54,738 nt of DNA from Burkholderiales bacterium (GTDB lineage: Bacteria; Pseudomonadota; Gammaproteobacteria; Burkholderiales; Burkholderiaceae_D). Made by a program: the position numbers and the translations under genes. The notes beneath the pieces are model-generated. The model made no database searches and was not told the origin of the DNA. It saw nothing but the letters and a program-made list of their open reading frames with translations. Below are positions 34,271 through 43,649 of the stretch, piece by piece; within the stretch, counting starts at the first letter, position 1, and every line of letters begins with the position of its first letter. Location: the NCBI GenBank assembly GCA_947475815.1, contig CANJOT010000002.1, positions 1 through 54,738 on the forward strand, given 5' to 3'.

Positions 34271-35794
34271 TCAACTGTGGTACGCGGATTCGCCGTGCGA
34301 GGTGATGTCCAGACCTTCGCGCTCGTCTTCTTCCGAGACACGCAGGCCAATCAACAGCTTGACGATCAGGAAGGCAATCACCGAAACCACGGCCGACCAG
34401 ACGACCGTCACGAGAACTGCCTTGAACTGAATCCACACTTGCGCGGAGATCGAGAACTCGGCAGCGCTGATGACCTTGCCGGTTACCCAGTCAGAGACGT
34501 AGCCCGGGCCGCCCAGCGAAGGCGAGTTGAACACGCCGGTTGCGAGGGCACCCAGGATACCGCCGAGGCCGTGCACACCAAACACGTCGAGCGAATCATC
34601 AACACCATGCAGGCGCTTGAGGCCATTGACACCCCACAGACACACCACACCAGCGAGCAGACCGATGACCAGGGCGCCCATGACACCGACGTTGCCGGCG
34701 GCGGGGGTGATGGCAACCAGACCCGCCACGGCACCGGAAGCAGCACCCAGCATCGACGGCTTGCCCTTGCTCATCCATTCAGCGAAGCTCCAGGCCAGTA
34801 CCGCCGCAGCCGTCGCCAGAAAGGTGTTCATGAATGCCAGAGTGGCGGAGTTGCCGGCTTCGAGGGCCGAACCCGCGTTGAAACCGAACCAGCCCACCCA
34901 CAGCATCGAAGCACCGATCATGGTCATGGTCAGGCTGTGCGGCGCCATCGCTTCCTTGCCGTAACCAACCCGCTTGCCCATCATGATGGCACCGATCAGG
35001 CCAGCCACACCGGCGTTGATGTGCACCACGGTACCGCCGGCGAAGTCGAGAGCACCCCACTGCCAGATCATGCCGGCCTTGGCGTTGGTGGCGTCCACCA
35101 CGGCAGCCGAGGTATACGCATCGGGTCCCATCCAGAACCAGACCATGTGTGCGATCGGCAGGTAGCTGAAGGTGAACCAGAGCGCCATGAACAGCAACAC
35201 CGCCGAGAACTTGGCGCGCTCGGCGAATGCGCCGATGATCAGGCAACAGGTGATGGCGGCGAAGGTAGCCTGGAAAGCGGCAAAGATGATTTCCGGAATC
35301 GGCGTGTTCTTGCTGAAGGTCGCCGCCATGGCGAACGAGCCGTCCGCCGGATTGAACAGCCCGGACAGGAACAGTCGATCAAAACCACCGATATACGCAT
35401 TGCCTTCGGTAAATGCCAGACTGTAGCCATAGATGCACCACAGCACGACGATCAGCGAGAAGGTGACGAACACCTGCATGAGGATCGAGAGCATGTTCTT
35501 GCTGCGCACCAGGCCACCATAGAACAGGGCCAGACCCGGCACGGTCATCATGATGACCAGCAGGGTGGCAACGAGCATCCACGAGATATCGCCTTTGTTA
35601 GGCACCGGCGCGGCAGCAGCAGGGGTAGCAGCAGCCGGCGCCGCATCAGGAGCTTTTGCATCAGCGGCTTTTGCCGGTTCAGCGGACGCCGCGGTTGCGG
35701 CAGGTGCCGCCGTTTGCGCCAAGGCGACTGGCGAGAAGGCTGGCGCCAGCAGCAAGGCGCCGGCTGTGACCAGGATTGCGAGAAACTTTTTCAT
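34271..35794 (-). CDS. amtB: Ammonium transporter
   Basis: Signal peptide, DISWMLVATLLVIMMTVPGLALFYGGLVRSKN; DFAGGTVVHINAGVAGL; DVFGVHGLGG. Confidence 0.97.
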   Translation of the reverse strand: MKKFLAILVTAGALLLAPAFSPVALAQTAAPAATAASAEPAKAADAKAPDAAPAAATPAAAAPVPNKGDISWMLVATLLVIMMTVPGLALFYGGLVRSKNMLSILMQVFVTFSLIVVLWCIYGYSLAFTEGNAYIGGFDRLFLSGLFNPADGSFAMAATFSKNTPIPEIIFAAFQATFAAITCCLIIGAFAERAKFSAVLLFMALWFTFSYLPIAHMVWFWMGPDAYTSAAVVDATNAKAGMIWQWGALDFAGGTVVHINAGVAGLIGAIMMGKRVGYGKEAMAPHSLTMTMIGASMLWVGWFGFNAGSALEAGNSATLAFMNTFLATAAAVLAWSFAEWMSKGKPSMLGAASGAVAGLVAITPAAGNVGVMGALVIGLLAGVVCLWGVNGLKRLHGVDDSLDVFGVHGLGGILGALATGVFNSPSLGGPGYVSDWVTGKVISAAEFSISAQVWIQFKAVLVTVVWSAVVSVIAFLIVKLLIGLRVSEEDEREGLDITSHGESAYHS

Positions 35795-35811
35795 TATTGA
35801 GCTCCCGTTGT

Positions 35812-36213
<402 letters not shown>

Positions 36214-36222
36214 TCAGTGGAT

Positions 36223-36990
36223 TTAGAAGGTCTTGCCGAGCGACAGCACCAGACGGCTCGAACCGAGGTCCTTGGCAAATGCGTTCTGGTACGGCTGGCC
36301 GACACCACCCTTGGCATTGGTGCCAATCGCAGCGGCGGTGACGACGTAACCGGAGATGTCCTTGGTGATGGCGAGCTTGTAGTCGGCGTACGAGGCGGCG
36401 CCGAAGTTCTTCACACTCTGATGACCATAATGGGCCTGGAAGCCGTAGCCGCTGCCGAGGTCAAAGGCGGCGGTCAGGTCAAAGTAGCCACTGCCATGGC
36501 TGTTGGCGTAGCCAAACAGGTTGCCGGTCGACTGCGAATACTTGGCGGTCACGGGGCCGTAGGTCAGAGCGCCATACAGTTCAGTGGTATTGGCGCTGAC
36601 AAAACCGGCCGGGTAGGTACCAGGATAGTAGTAATACAGGGCACCGACGTCATAACCCAGGTCGCCAACCGCGCCCTTGTAGCCACCGTAAAAGTCCATT
36701 TCGATGCCGCTCGAAACAGCGCCTGCGCCGCCATCGGAGAGCCAGCTGATGTTCGAGTTCCAGTTGCCGACGTAAAAGCCGCTCGAATGGGCGAGGTCAA
36801 AACCACCCTGAATGGCGGCTTTGCGGTTGGTCTGGCCAATGCCGCGGTAAATGTATTCAGAAGCGAGCGCGACGTTGCCGGTCACCGTGTAGGGCGAAGC
36901 CGGGGCCGCAGGGGCGGCCTGAGCCATGGTGATGGAAGGCAAGGCGGAAAAGGCCGCCAGCAGACTTGCCACGATGATTTTCTTTTGCAC
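36223..36990 (-). CDS. TorF family putative porin
   Basis: Signal peptide, YTVTGNVALASEYIYRGIGQTNRKAAIQGGFDLAHSSGFYVGNWNSNISW; next to glnK-amtB; GTG start. Confidence 0.88.
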   Translation of the reverse strand: MQKKIIVASLLAAFSALPSITMAQAAPAAPASPYTVTGNVALASEYIYRGIGQTNRKAAIQGGFDLAHSSGFYVGNWNSNISWLSDGGAGAVSSGIEMDFYGGYKGAVGDLGYDVGALYYYYPGTYPAGFVSANTTELYGALTYGPVTAKYSQSTGNLFGYANSHGSGYFDLTAAFDLGSGYGFQAHYGHQSVKNFGAASYADYKLAITKDISGYVVTAAAIGTNAKGGVGQPYQNAFAKDLGSSRLVLSLGKTF

Positions 36991-37010
36991 AATAATCTCC
37001 CGATTTAAGT

Positions 37011-37033
37011 TAAAGGTTGCCGGGAAACCTTTA
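37011..37033. repeat. Inverted repeat TAAAGGTT-N7-AACCTTTA at the predicted TorF-glnK-amtB transcription start
   Basis: 8-bp perfect arms abutting the sigma-54 -12 element. Confidence 0.7.
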
Positions 37034-37048
37034 GCAATCTCTGTGCCA
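37033..37048 (-). promoter_or_regulatory. Sigma-54 (RpoN) promoter of the TorF-glnK-amtB operon
   Basis: Minus strand TGGCAC-AGAGA-TTGCT, exact -24/-12 match; predicted start about 30 nt before the GTG. Confidence 0.88.
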
Positions 37049-37265
37049 TATCAACTAAAGGGCAGAAACGGCAGGGGGGGGCACGGGCATGCCCCGAAAG
37101 GAAGTAGATTCCCCGACAATCCGCCCCAGATCGAGGCACGCACCACGGCATGGCCCCAATTTCGCGCCCCGACATGGTGCAAAGCCGCGCCGCGCATGCC
37201 CCGCCACGGTGCCAATTCAAGGTGCTACACTGGGCAGATCTCTGATACTAATTTTTTCGACCCTC

Positions 37266-37529
37266 ATGCAAGCCACCGACATCCTCAACGAGATGCAAAA
37301 CCGGCTCAGCCAGTTGCTGGCCCAATCCCCGGCGCGCGACATCGAGCAGAATCTGCGCGCGCTCATGCAGCAGGGATTTAGCAAGCTCGACCTGGCCACG
37401 CGCGAGCAACTCGACCTGCAGACCGAGTTACTGGCGCGCACCCGCGCCCGCCTGTCGGAACTCGAGACGCGCATTGCGGCGCTCGAAAACCAGGCGACAC
37501 AGGCCAACCCGCCCGCAGCCCGCCCCTAA
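37266..37529 (+). CDS. ubiK: Ubiquinone biosynthesis accessory factor UbiK (YqiC/BMFP family)
   Basis: MQATDILNEMQNRLSQLLAQSPARDIEQNLRALMQQGFSKLDLATREQLDLQTELLARTRARLSELETRIAALE. Confidence 0.92.
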   Translation: MQATDILNEMQNRLSQLLAQSPARDIEQNLRALMQQGFSKLDLATREQLDLQTELLARTRARLSELETRIAALENQATQANPPAARP

Positions 37530-37551
37530 AACATCAATCACAGGAGTTTTC

Positions 37552-38532
37552 ATGTCTTTCTTGAACAGAGCCGCGTTCGCCGCCCTCACACTTGGCCTGA
37601 CTCTGAGCGCCCCGCTGGCGCAGGCACAAACCTATCCGTCGCAAGCCATCCGCATCGTCGTGCCCTTCCCGCCGGGACAGGCGGCCGACCTGTACATGCG
37701 CCTGCTGGCCGAACGCCTTACCCCACGTCTGGGCCAGACTGTTCTGGTCGACAATCGTGCCGGCGCCGGCGGTGCGATCGGCATGCAATACGTCACCACG
37801 CAAAAGCCGGACGGCTACACCCTCCTGATGGGCGGCAGCGGCTCGATGTCGATCGCACCGACACTGAGTCCGAGCGTCATCAAGTACGATCCGGTGAAAG
37901 ACTATGAACCGATCGCCGCGCCCGTGGCCGTGGCTCAGGTGTTTGTGGTTTCGCCCAATTCACCGATCAAATCGGTGCAGGACCTGATCGCCAGCGCGAA
38001 ACAGAAGCCCGGCGCGGTCACCTACGCCAGCTCCGGCGCGGGGACGACCCAGCACCTGTTTGTCGAACAATTCGCCTCGCAGGCTGGCGTCAAGCTGCTG
38101 CATGTGCCCTACAAGGGCAGCGCACCGGCACTGACCGACCTGATGGGCGGGCAGGTGGTCATGATGTCCGACACCATCACCGCCCTGCTGCCGCAGATCC
38201 AGGCCGGCAAGATCCGTCCGATCGGCGTGACCTCGGCGCAGCGCTCACCCTTCATGCCGGATGTGCCGACCATTGCCGAGCAGGGTCTGCGCGGCTTCGA
38301 AGCGGTCGGCTGGATCAGCGTGCTCGCCCCGGCCGGCACGCCCGCCGCCATCGCCGACCGTCTGCACAATGAGATCGCCACCATCATGGCCGATCCGGAA
38401 ACGCGCAAGAAGGTGCTCGACATGGGCCTCATCGAAATGAACATCCCGCGCAACAAAGTGCGCGACTTCGTCACGGGCGAACTGGCCAAGTGGAAAAAAG
38501 TCATCATCGACGCGCAAGTGCCGATCAACTGA
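37552..38532 (+). CDS. Tripartite tricarboxylate transporter (Bug/TctC) family substrate-binding protein
   Basis: Signal peptide; YPSQAIRIVVPFPPGQAADLYMRLLAERL; VDNRAGAGGAIGMQYV; HVPYKGSAPALTDLMGGQV. Confidence 0.95.
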   Translation: MSFLNRAAFAALTLGLTLSAPLAQAQTYPSQAIRIVVPFPPGQAADLYMRLLAERLTPRLGQTVLVDNRAGAGGAIGMQYVTTQKPDGYTLLMGGSGSMSIAPTLSPSVIKYDPVKDYEPIAAPVAVAQVFVVSPNSPIKSVQDLIASAKQKPGAVTYASSGAGTTQHLFVEQFASQAGVKLLHVPYKGSAPALTDLMGGQVVMMSDTITALLPQIQAGKIRPIGVTSAQRSPFMPDVPTIAEQGLRGFEAVGWISVLAPAGTPAAIADRLHNEIATIMADPETRKKVLDMGLIEMNIPRNKVRDFVTGELAKWKKVIIDAQVPIN

Positions 38533-38557
38533 GCAAGCCTCGCCGGGAGCAGCCATC

Positions 38558-39556
38558 ATGACCGACGCGCGCCGCAAACGCCTCGAAGACACCCTCTCGG
38601 GCAAACAGCCTGATCGCGTGCCGGTCAGCGCGTGGGGACATTTTTTCCGCCATGAAACCAGCGCCGAGGGGCTGGCCGGCATCATGCTCGATTTTTTCGA
38701 GCGTTATGACTGGGACTACCTTAAGGTGCATGCGCGCGCCAGCTACCATGTCGAGGGCTGGGGTTTTGAATACCGGCCGTCGCACGACGCCGCCGTGGCG
38801 CATGCCTGCACCGCCATGCCGGTGCATCAGGTGGGCGACTGGCGCACGCTGAGGCCCTTGTCGACCGACACACCGGCCCTGCAGGAACAGCTGACCGCCG
38901 TGCGCCTGATCAAAAAGGGGCTGGCTCCCGGCGTGCCGTTGATCATGACGGTGTTTTCGCCGCTCGACATCGCCGAGAAGCTGCTCGACCGCAATGCTGC
39001 GCTGCTCAAGAGTCACATTGAAGAGGATCCTGCCGCCGTCGAAGCCGGCCTGGCGGCCATCGCCGACACCTTCGCGCGCTTCGTGCGCCTGCTGGTGGCC
39101 GAGGGTGTCGATGGCCTGTTCTTCTCCACCAAGTGGGCCAACAACGTCAAGCTCAGCGCCGAACAGTATCAACGCTTGGTCAAACCCTACGACCTGCTGG
39201 TGCTCAACGAAGCGCGCTCGCTCTGGTGCAACATGCTGCATCTGTGCGAAGACGAAATCCAGCTGGCCGCCATGGCCGATTATCCGGTTCAGGTATTTCA
39301 CTGGGACGCTTACGCCGGCCACAACCCAAGTTACCACGAGGGCCAGGCGACGCTCGGCCGCACGGTCGGCGGCGGTGTCGATGCCCGCACCCTCGCAAAC
39401 GGCACGCCCGAAGACATCATCAACCGCGCACGCGGCACCATCCGCAATGCCCAGGGCCGCAATCTGCTGCTCGGCCCGGGCTGCTCGGTTCAGGTGGCCA
39501 AGACCTCCGATGCCAACCTGCGCGCGCTGCGCGCATCGGTTGAACTCGACGACTAG
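38558..39556 (+). CDS. Uroporphyrinogen decarboxylase (URO-D) superfamily protein, probable methyltransferase-like
   Basis: RLEDTLSGKQPDRVPVSAWGHFF; C-terminal RNLLLGPGCSVQVAKTSDANLRALRASV. Confidence 0.82.
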   Translation: MTDARRKRLEDTLSGKQPDRVPVSAWGHFFRHETSAEGLAGIMLDFFERYDWDYLKVHARASYHVEGWGFEYRPSHDAAVAHACTAMPVHQVGDWRTLRPLSTDTPALQEQLTAVRLIKKGLAPGVPLIMTVFSPLDIAEKLLDRNAALLKSHIEEDPAAVEAGLAAIADTFARFVRLLVAEGVDGLFFSTKWANNVKLSAEQYQRLVKPYDLLVLNEARSLWCNMLHLCEDEIQLAAMADYPVQVFHWDAYAGHNPSYHEGQATLGRTVGGGVDARTLANGTPEDIINRARGTIRNAQGRNLLLGPGCSVQVAKTSDANLRALRASVELDD

Positions 39557-39577
39557 CGCACAACGGCCCGCCGCGCC

Positions 39578-41581
39578 CTAAGCCGGCTGCGCCGCCCCTT
39601 GATACTTGCCGTAAATCTCGTAGACCGCCTCGCGGTAATACTGATCGAGCAAGGTTTCATCCACCATCCGGCCTTCACGCCGGCCGCGTTCAAGCACCGC
39701 GCCGAGGATGGTCTGGCGGCGTGAGCTCTGTTCGGCGAGCGCACGACGCGCCAGCGTGGCCCGCACCGCGGTGGGCCAGATTGCATCGACGGTGGCGCGT
39801 TCCGGACCGGTATTGAACAAGGCCGGTGGCCGATCACCCGCCTGCGCAGCGAGATGTGCACGGCGCAAGCCGCTGGCCGGGGTATCGACCGCTCCCCGAT
39901 CGTCAAACACCACGCCATACACGGCGGTGGCACGCGCCGGCGTCACCAGACCGGCCGCCAGGTCCCGTTCGATGCGCGCCAGTTCGCGCAGCCAGGGGGC
40001 GCCGATGCCGCCACCCGCCGGCGTCGTGATGCGCACCACATCGCCGCGCTTGAGATGCAACACATTGATCTTGCCGATCGATTGGGCCTGCGGCGTATCA
40101 GGATTGACGATCACCTCACCGAGCCGGCCGGCCTCACCGCCCGACAAACCCCAGGGCCGCAACAGAAAACGGTTCATGCCACGCACCGTCATCATGGTTT
40201 CGAGCCCGGTATTCTCCAGCTCCATCACCACCGCCGCGCCGCCCTGCCACTGGCCAGCCGCCTGCGAATCGGGCAACAGGCCATAACGTCGCACGCGCAT
40301 CACGGTTTCAATTTCATTGAGCTCGGCCGGCACCGTCTTGAGACTGCCAAAGCGGGTGTCGACGCCGTCGATGCCGTCCATACCACGACGTGCGCCGCTG
40401 CCGCCGCAGATCGGGTTGTAAACACTGACGCGCTTGCGGCCGGTCAGCGGATCCAGCGCGCTCACGACGATGATGCCGACCATGCCCGAGCCGGCTGCCG
40501 CCAGACGCTCGGGCAGGGCCTGGTTGAGGCAAGCGAGAATCACATCATAGGTGCGCGTGCTCGAGGCCACGCGGGAACCACCGGCAGCAGGAAACTCGGC
40601 GTTGATGATGGTGCCGCGCGGCGCCTCGACATGAATGGGCCGCAGCATGCCCGCATTGCGCGGCGTTTGCGGCGCGGCGCTGAGGATGAAATAAATCATC
40701 GCCTGCACCAGATACGGATGCGCCTGCTTGCCACAGACAAAGTTGTACGCCACAGGCACCTGGGGGTCCGTGCCCTTGAAATCAAGCCACAGATCGGAGC
40801 CGGACACGCGCATCTCTAAATTGATGTTGATCAGGTGATCGGCATCGGCGCCTTCGATGTAGTCGGCAAACTGGTAGGCGCCATCGGGAATGGTGGTGAT
40901 GACCTCGCGCGCCTTGGCCTCGGCAAAATCGAGCACCGCATGCTGGCCCTCGCGTACTGTAGCGGTACCGTAGCGCTGGCACAGCCCGGACAGGCGCCGG
41001 TCCATGCTCGAGAGCGCCGTGATCATGGCCTTGAAGTCGCCCCAGATCTCGTCGGGCAAACGGCTGTTGTCGAGAAAAATGTTCTTGATGGTTTCGTTGA
41101 GCTTGCCGGCCTCGTAGATCTTGGTGAGGCGGATGCGCAGGCCTTCCTGAAAAATCTCGCTGAACGCCGGCGAGATACTGCCCGGTACGGCGCCGCCAAT
41201 GTCCGAGGCATGCACGAAGGACCACGCATACGCCATCAGCTCATCGCCGAAAAAGATCGGCCGGATCATGGTGACGTCCATCAGGTGGGTCACCAGACCC
41301 TCGGTCGAGAACGGATCATTGGTGACAAACACATCACCGGGCCTGAGCTGTTCACGGTCGATCAGCGCCAGCGTGGCCTGCAGCGGCGTGCCGATGAAAG
41401 CATGCACGCCGGATTGCGAGGGATAGGCAAAAATGTCACCCTCGGGCGTGGCCAGGGCGCACTGATAATCCTGAATCAGCTTGACGAAAGTGGTGTGGGC
41501 CGTGCGATGCAGGGTTGCCGAGGCCTCTTCGACGATGGCAACAAAGCGGTTGTTCATGATTGCGGTGCGTACCGGATCCAT
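39578..41581 (-). CDS. Hydantoinase B/oxoprolinase family protein
   Basis: NNRFVAIVEEASATLHRTAHTTFVKLIQDYQCAL; RPGDVFVTNDPF; AGGGIGAPWLRE. Confidence 0.94.
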   Translation of the reverse strand: MDPVRTAIMNNRFVAIVEEASATLHRTAHTTFVKLIQDYQCALATPEGDIFAYPSQSGVHAFIGTPLQATLALIDREQLRPGDVFVTNDPFSTEGLVTHLMDVTMIRPIFFGDELMAYAWSFVHASDIGGAVPGSISPAFSEIFQEGLRIRLTKIYEAGKLNETIKNIFLDNSRLPDEIWGDFKAMITALSSMDRRLSGLCQRYGTATVREGQHAVLDFAEAKAREVITTIPDGAYQFADYIEGADADHLININLEMRVSGSDLWLDFKGTDPQVPVAYNFVCGKQAHPYLVQAMIYFILSAAPQTPRNAGMLRPIHVEAPRGTIINAEFPAAGGSRVASSTRTYDVILACLNQALPERLAAAGSGMVGIIVVSALDPLTGRKRVSVYNPICGGSGARRGMDGIDGVDTRFGSLKTVPAELNEIETVMRVRRYGLLPDSQAAGQWQGGAAVVMELENTGLETMMTVRGMNRFLLRPWGLSGGEAGRLGEVIVNPDTPQAQSIGKINVLHLKRGDVVRITTPAGGGIGAPWLRELARIERDLAAGLVTPARATAVYGVVFDDRGAVDTPASGLRRAHLAAQAGDRPPALFNTGPERATVDAIWPTAVRATLARRALAEQSSRRQTILGAVLERGRREGRMVDETLLDQYYREAVYEIYGKYQGAAQPA

Positions 41582-41582
41582 C

Positions 41583-43637
41583 TCAGATCTCCTTTTCCAG
41601 CAGCAGGTTGCCATCGCCATCGGCGCGCGCCGTGAAACCGGGCGGCACAAGAATGGTGGCAATGTCCTGTTCAATCAGGGCCGGGCCGGGGACCGGCTGG
41701 CCCACGGCCAGCACATCGCGCCGATAGACCGGCGTGTCGGTATAACGCTGGCCACCGACCTGAATGGTGCGGCTGGCATAGGCGCTGCCCGCCGGTTTGC
41801 CGGCCGTGCCACGCGTGCTGCCGGCGCGTGGCGCCGGTAAGGCACCGCGCACGCGCACACGCAACTCGGTAAATTCCACCGGCGCCAGCCCATCCGAGAA
41901 GGTATACAACCGCTGGTGCTCGGCATGAAAAGCCTGGCAGGCGGCGTCGAGGTCGCCGTCCAGACCGACGGCATCGGGCAGGCGCACGATCAGCTCGAAG
42001 GACTGGCCGCGATAGCGCATCTCGGCGTTGTATTCAAACTGCACATGCGTCAGTTCAGCCGCATCCACCTGGCCGTTGAGCCAGGCCTGGCCGGCCTCGC
42101 GCAGTTGCGCGAAGATCGAGCGCAGATCAGCGCCGGTCAGATTCTTGCCCAGCACGGTCGAGACCGCATCGTGCACCAGTTCGGTCACGACACCACCCAA
42201 CGCGCAAAACACCGAGGGCACCCCCGGCACCAGCACGCGGCGGATGCCGATTTCCTCAGCCAGCAGCGGCGCGTGCAGCGCGCCATTGCCCCCAAAAGCA
42301 ACCAGGGTCAGTTCTTCCGGATCAACGCCATGTCGCGCCAGATAGGGCAGCACGCTGGCCACCATGTTGGAAGTAGCCACCGTGATGCACGCTTCGGCAG
42401 CGGCATCAAGATCGAGCGACAGCGCATGGGCCAGCGGCAACATCACCGCCTCCGCCGCGGCGCGATCAAGCGCCATGCGGCCGCCAAGAAAATTGTCGGC
42501 ATTGAGATACCCGGCAATCAGATACGCATCGGTGACGGTGGGCAGATTGCCGCCCCGGCCAAAACAGGCTGGCCCGGGAAACGCTCCAGCGCTGCGTGGC
42601 CCGACGTGCAACATGGTGCCATCGAGATTGGCGATCGACCCGCCACCAGCGCCGATGGCCTCGATTTCGGTGACCGGCATCATGAGCGGAAAATCGCCCA
42701 CCTCGGCATGACTCGATACGCCAGGCTGGCCATCGATCAACAGGGACAGATCGGTGCTTGTGCCGCCCATGTCCATGGTCAGCAGCAAGCGCCCGGCAGT
42801 CTTGCCCAGATGCTGGGCCGCGGTGACGCCCGAAGCCGGGCCCGAGAGCAGGGTATGCACCGGAAACGCCATAGCATCGCGCGCCGACATGGCGCCGCCG
42901 TTCGAGCGCGTCGTGAACAGTTTCACATTGGCCAGACGTGAATCCAGATAACGCTCGATCTGGCCGATGTAACCACGCATGCGCTGTTTTACATAGGCAT
43001 TGAGAATGCACACCATGGCGCGTTCATACTCGCCCGCTTTGGGCCAGATATCGCTCGACAGACTGACATCGAGATCGGCAAACTCGGCCGCCAGCAGATC
43101 GCGCGCGAAACGCTCGTGCGCGGCGTTGCGGTAACTGTGCATGAAGGCTATCGCCACGCCCTGTGCACCGGCGGCGCGGGCCGCACGCGCTGCGGCGCGC
43201 ACCGATTCGACATCGAGTGGTGTGAGCACCGAGCCATCGGCGGCAAGACGCTCGCTGATCTCGAACACATGCTGGCGCGCGATCAGGGGCGCACTGCGTT
43301 TGGCAAACAGGTTAAGCTGGCCGGGCAGGCGCAGACGCGCCAGTTCGAGCACGTCCTTGAAACCGCTGGTCGTGAACAGGGCAATGTCCGGCCCCGAGCG
43401 CTCGATCACGGTGTTGGTGCTGACCGTCGTGCCATGCATGACAATGACCGCCTCGTCGGGCTCCGGTGCGAGCAACGTCAGCACTTCCTCGAAACCGGCA
43501 CGAAATCCTTCCGAAAAATCGTGTGGCGTCGACGGCACCTTGACACTGACAATGCTCTGCTCGGCGCCCCCGCCGACATCGCGCCAGGCGGCGAAGTCGG
43601 TAAACGTGCCGCCAATATCTACTCCGATTCTCAACAT
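41583..43637 (-). CDS. Hydantoinase/oxoprolinase family protein (HyuA-like)
   Basis: MLRIGVDIGGTFTDFAAW; VMHGTTVSTNTVIERSG; LLTMDMGGTSTDLSL; VAFGGNGALHAPLLAEEIG. Confidence 0.95.
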   Translation of the reverse strand: MLRIGVDIGGTFTDFAAWRDVGGGAEQSIVSVKVPSTPHDFSEGFRAGFEEVLTLLAPEPDEAVIVMHGTTVSTNTVIERSGPDIALFTTSGFKDVLELARLRLPGQLNLFAKRSAPLIARQHVFEISERLAADGSVLTPLDVESVRAAARAARAAGAQGVAIAFMHSYRNAAHERFARDLLAAEFADLDVSLSSDIWPKAGEYERAMVCILNAYVKQRMRGYIGQIERYLDSRLANVKLFTTRSNGGAMSARDAMAFPVHTLLSGPASGVTAAQHLGKTAGRLLLTMDMGGTSTDLSLLIDGQPGVSSHAEVGDFPLMMPVTEIEAIGAGGGSIANLDGTMLHVGPRSAGAFPGPACFGRGGNLPTVTDAYLIAGYLNADNFLGGRMALDRAAAEAVMLPLAHALSLDLDAAAEACITVATSNMVASVLPYLARHGVDPEELTLVAFGGNGALHAPLLAEEIGIRRVLVPGVPSVFCALGGVVTELVHDAVSTVLGKNLTGADLRSIFAQLREAGQAWLNGQVDAAELTHVQFEYNAEMRYRGQSFELIVRLPDAVGLDGDLDAACQAFHAEHQRLYTFSDGLAPVEFTELRVRVRGALPAPRAGSTRGTAGKPAGSAYASRTIQVGGQRYTDTPVYRRDVLAVGQPVPGPALIEQDIATILVPPGFTARADGDGNLLLEKEI

Positions 43638-43649
43638 ACTTTCCTCTGC

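Noticed and set aside
33956-35800. 614-aa plus-strand ORF opposite amtB
   Set aside because: Shadow frame; amtB motifs and the amtB terminator on the minus strand explain this DNA.
37140-37154. GCACCACGGCATGGC as an additional NtrC site
   Set aside because: Three mismatches in the second half-site; too weak to support.
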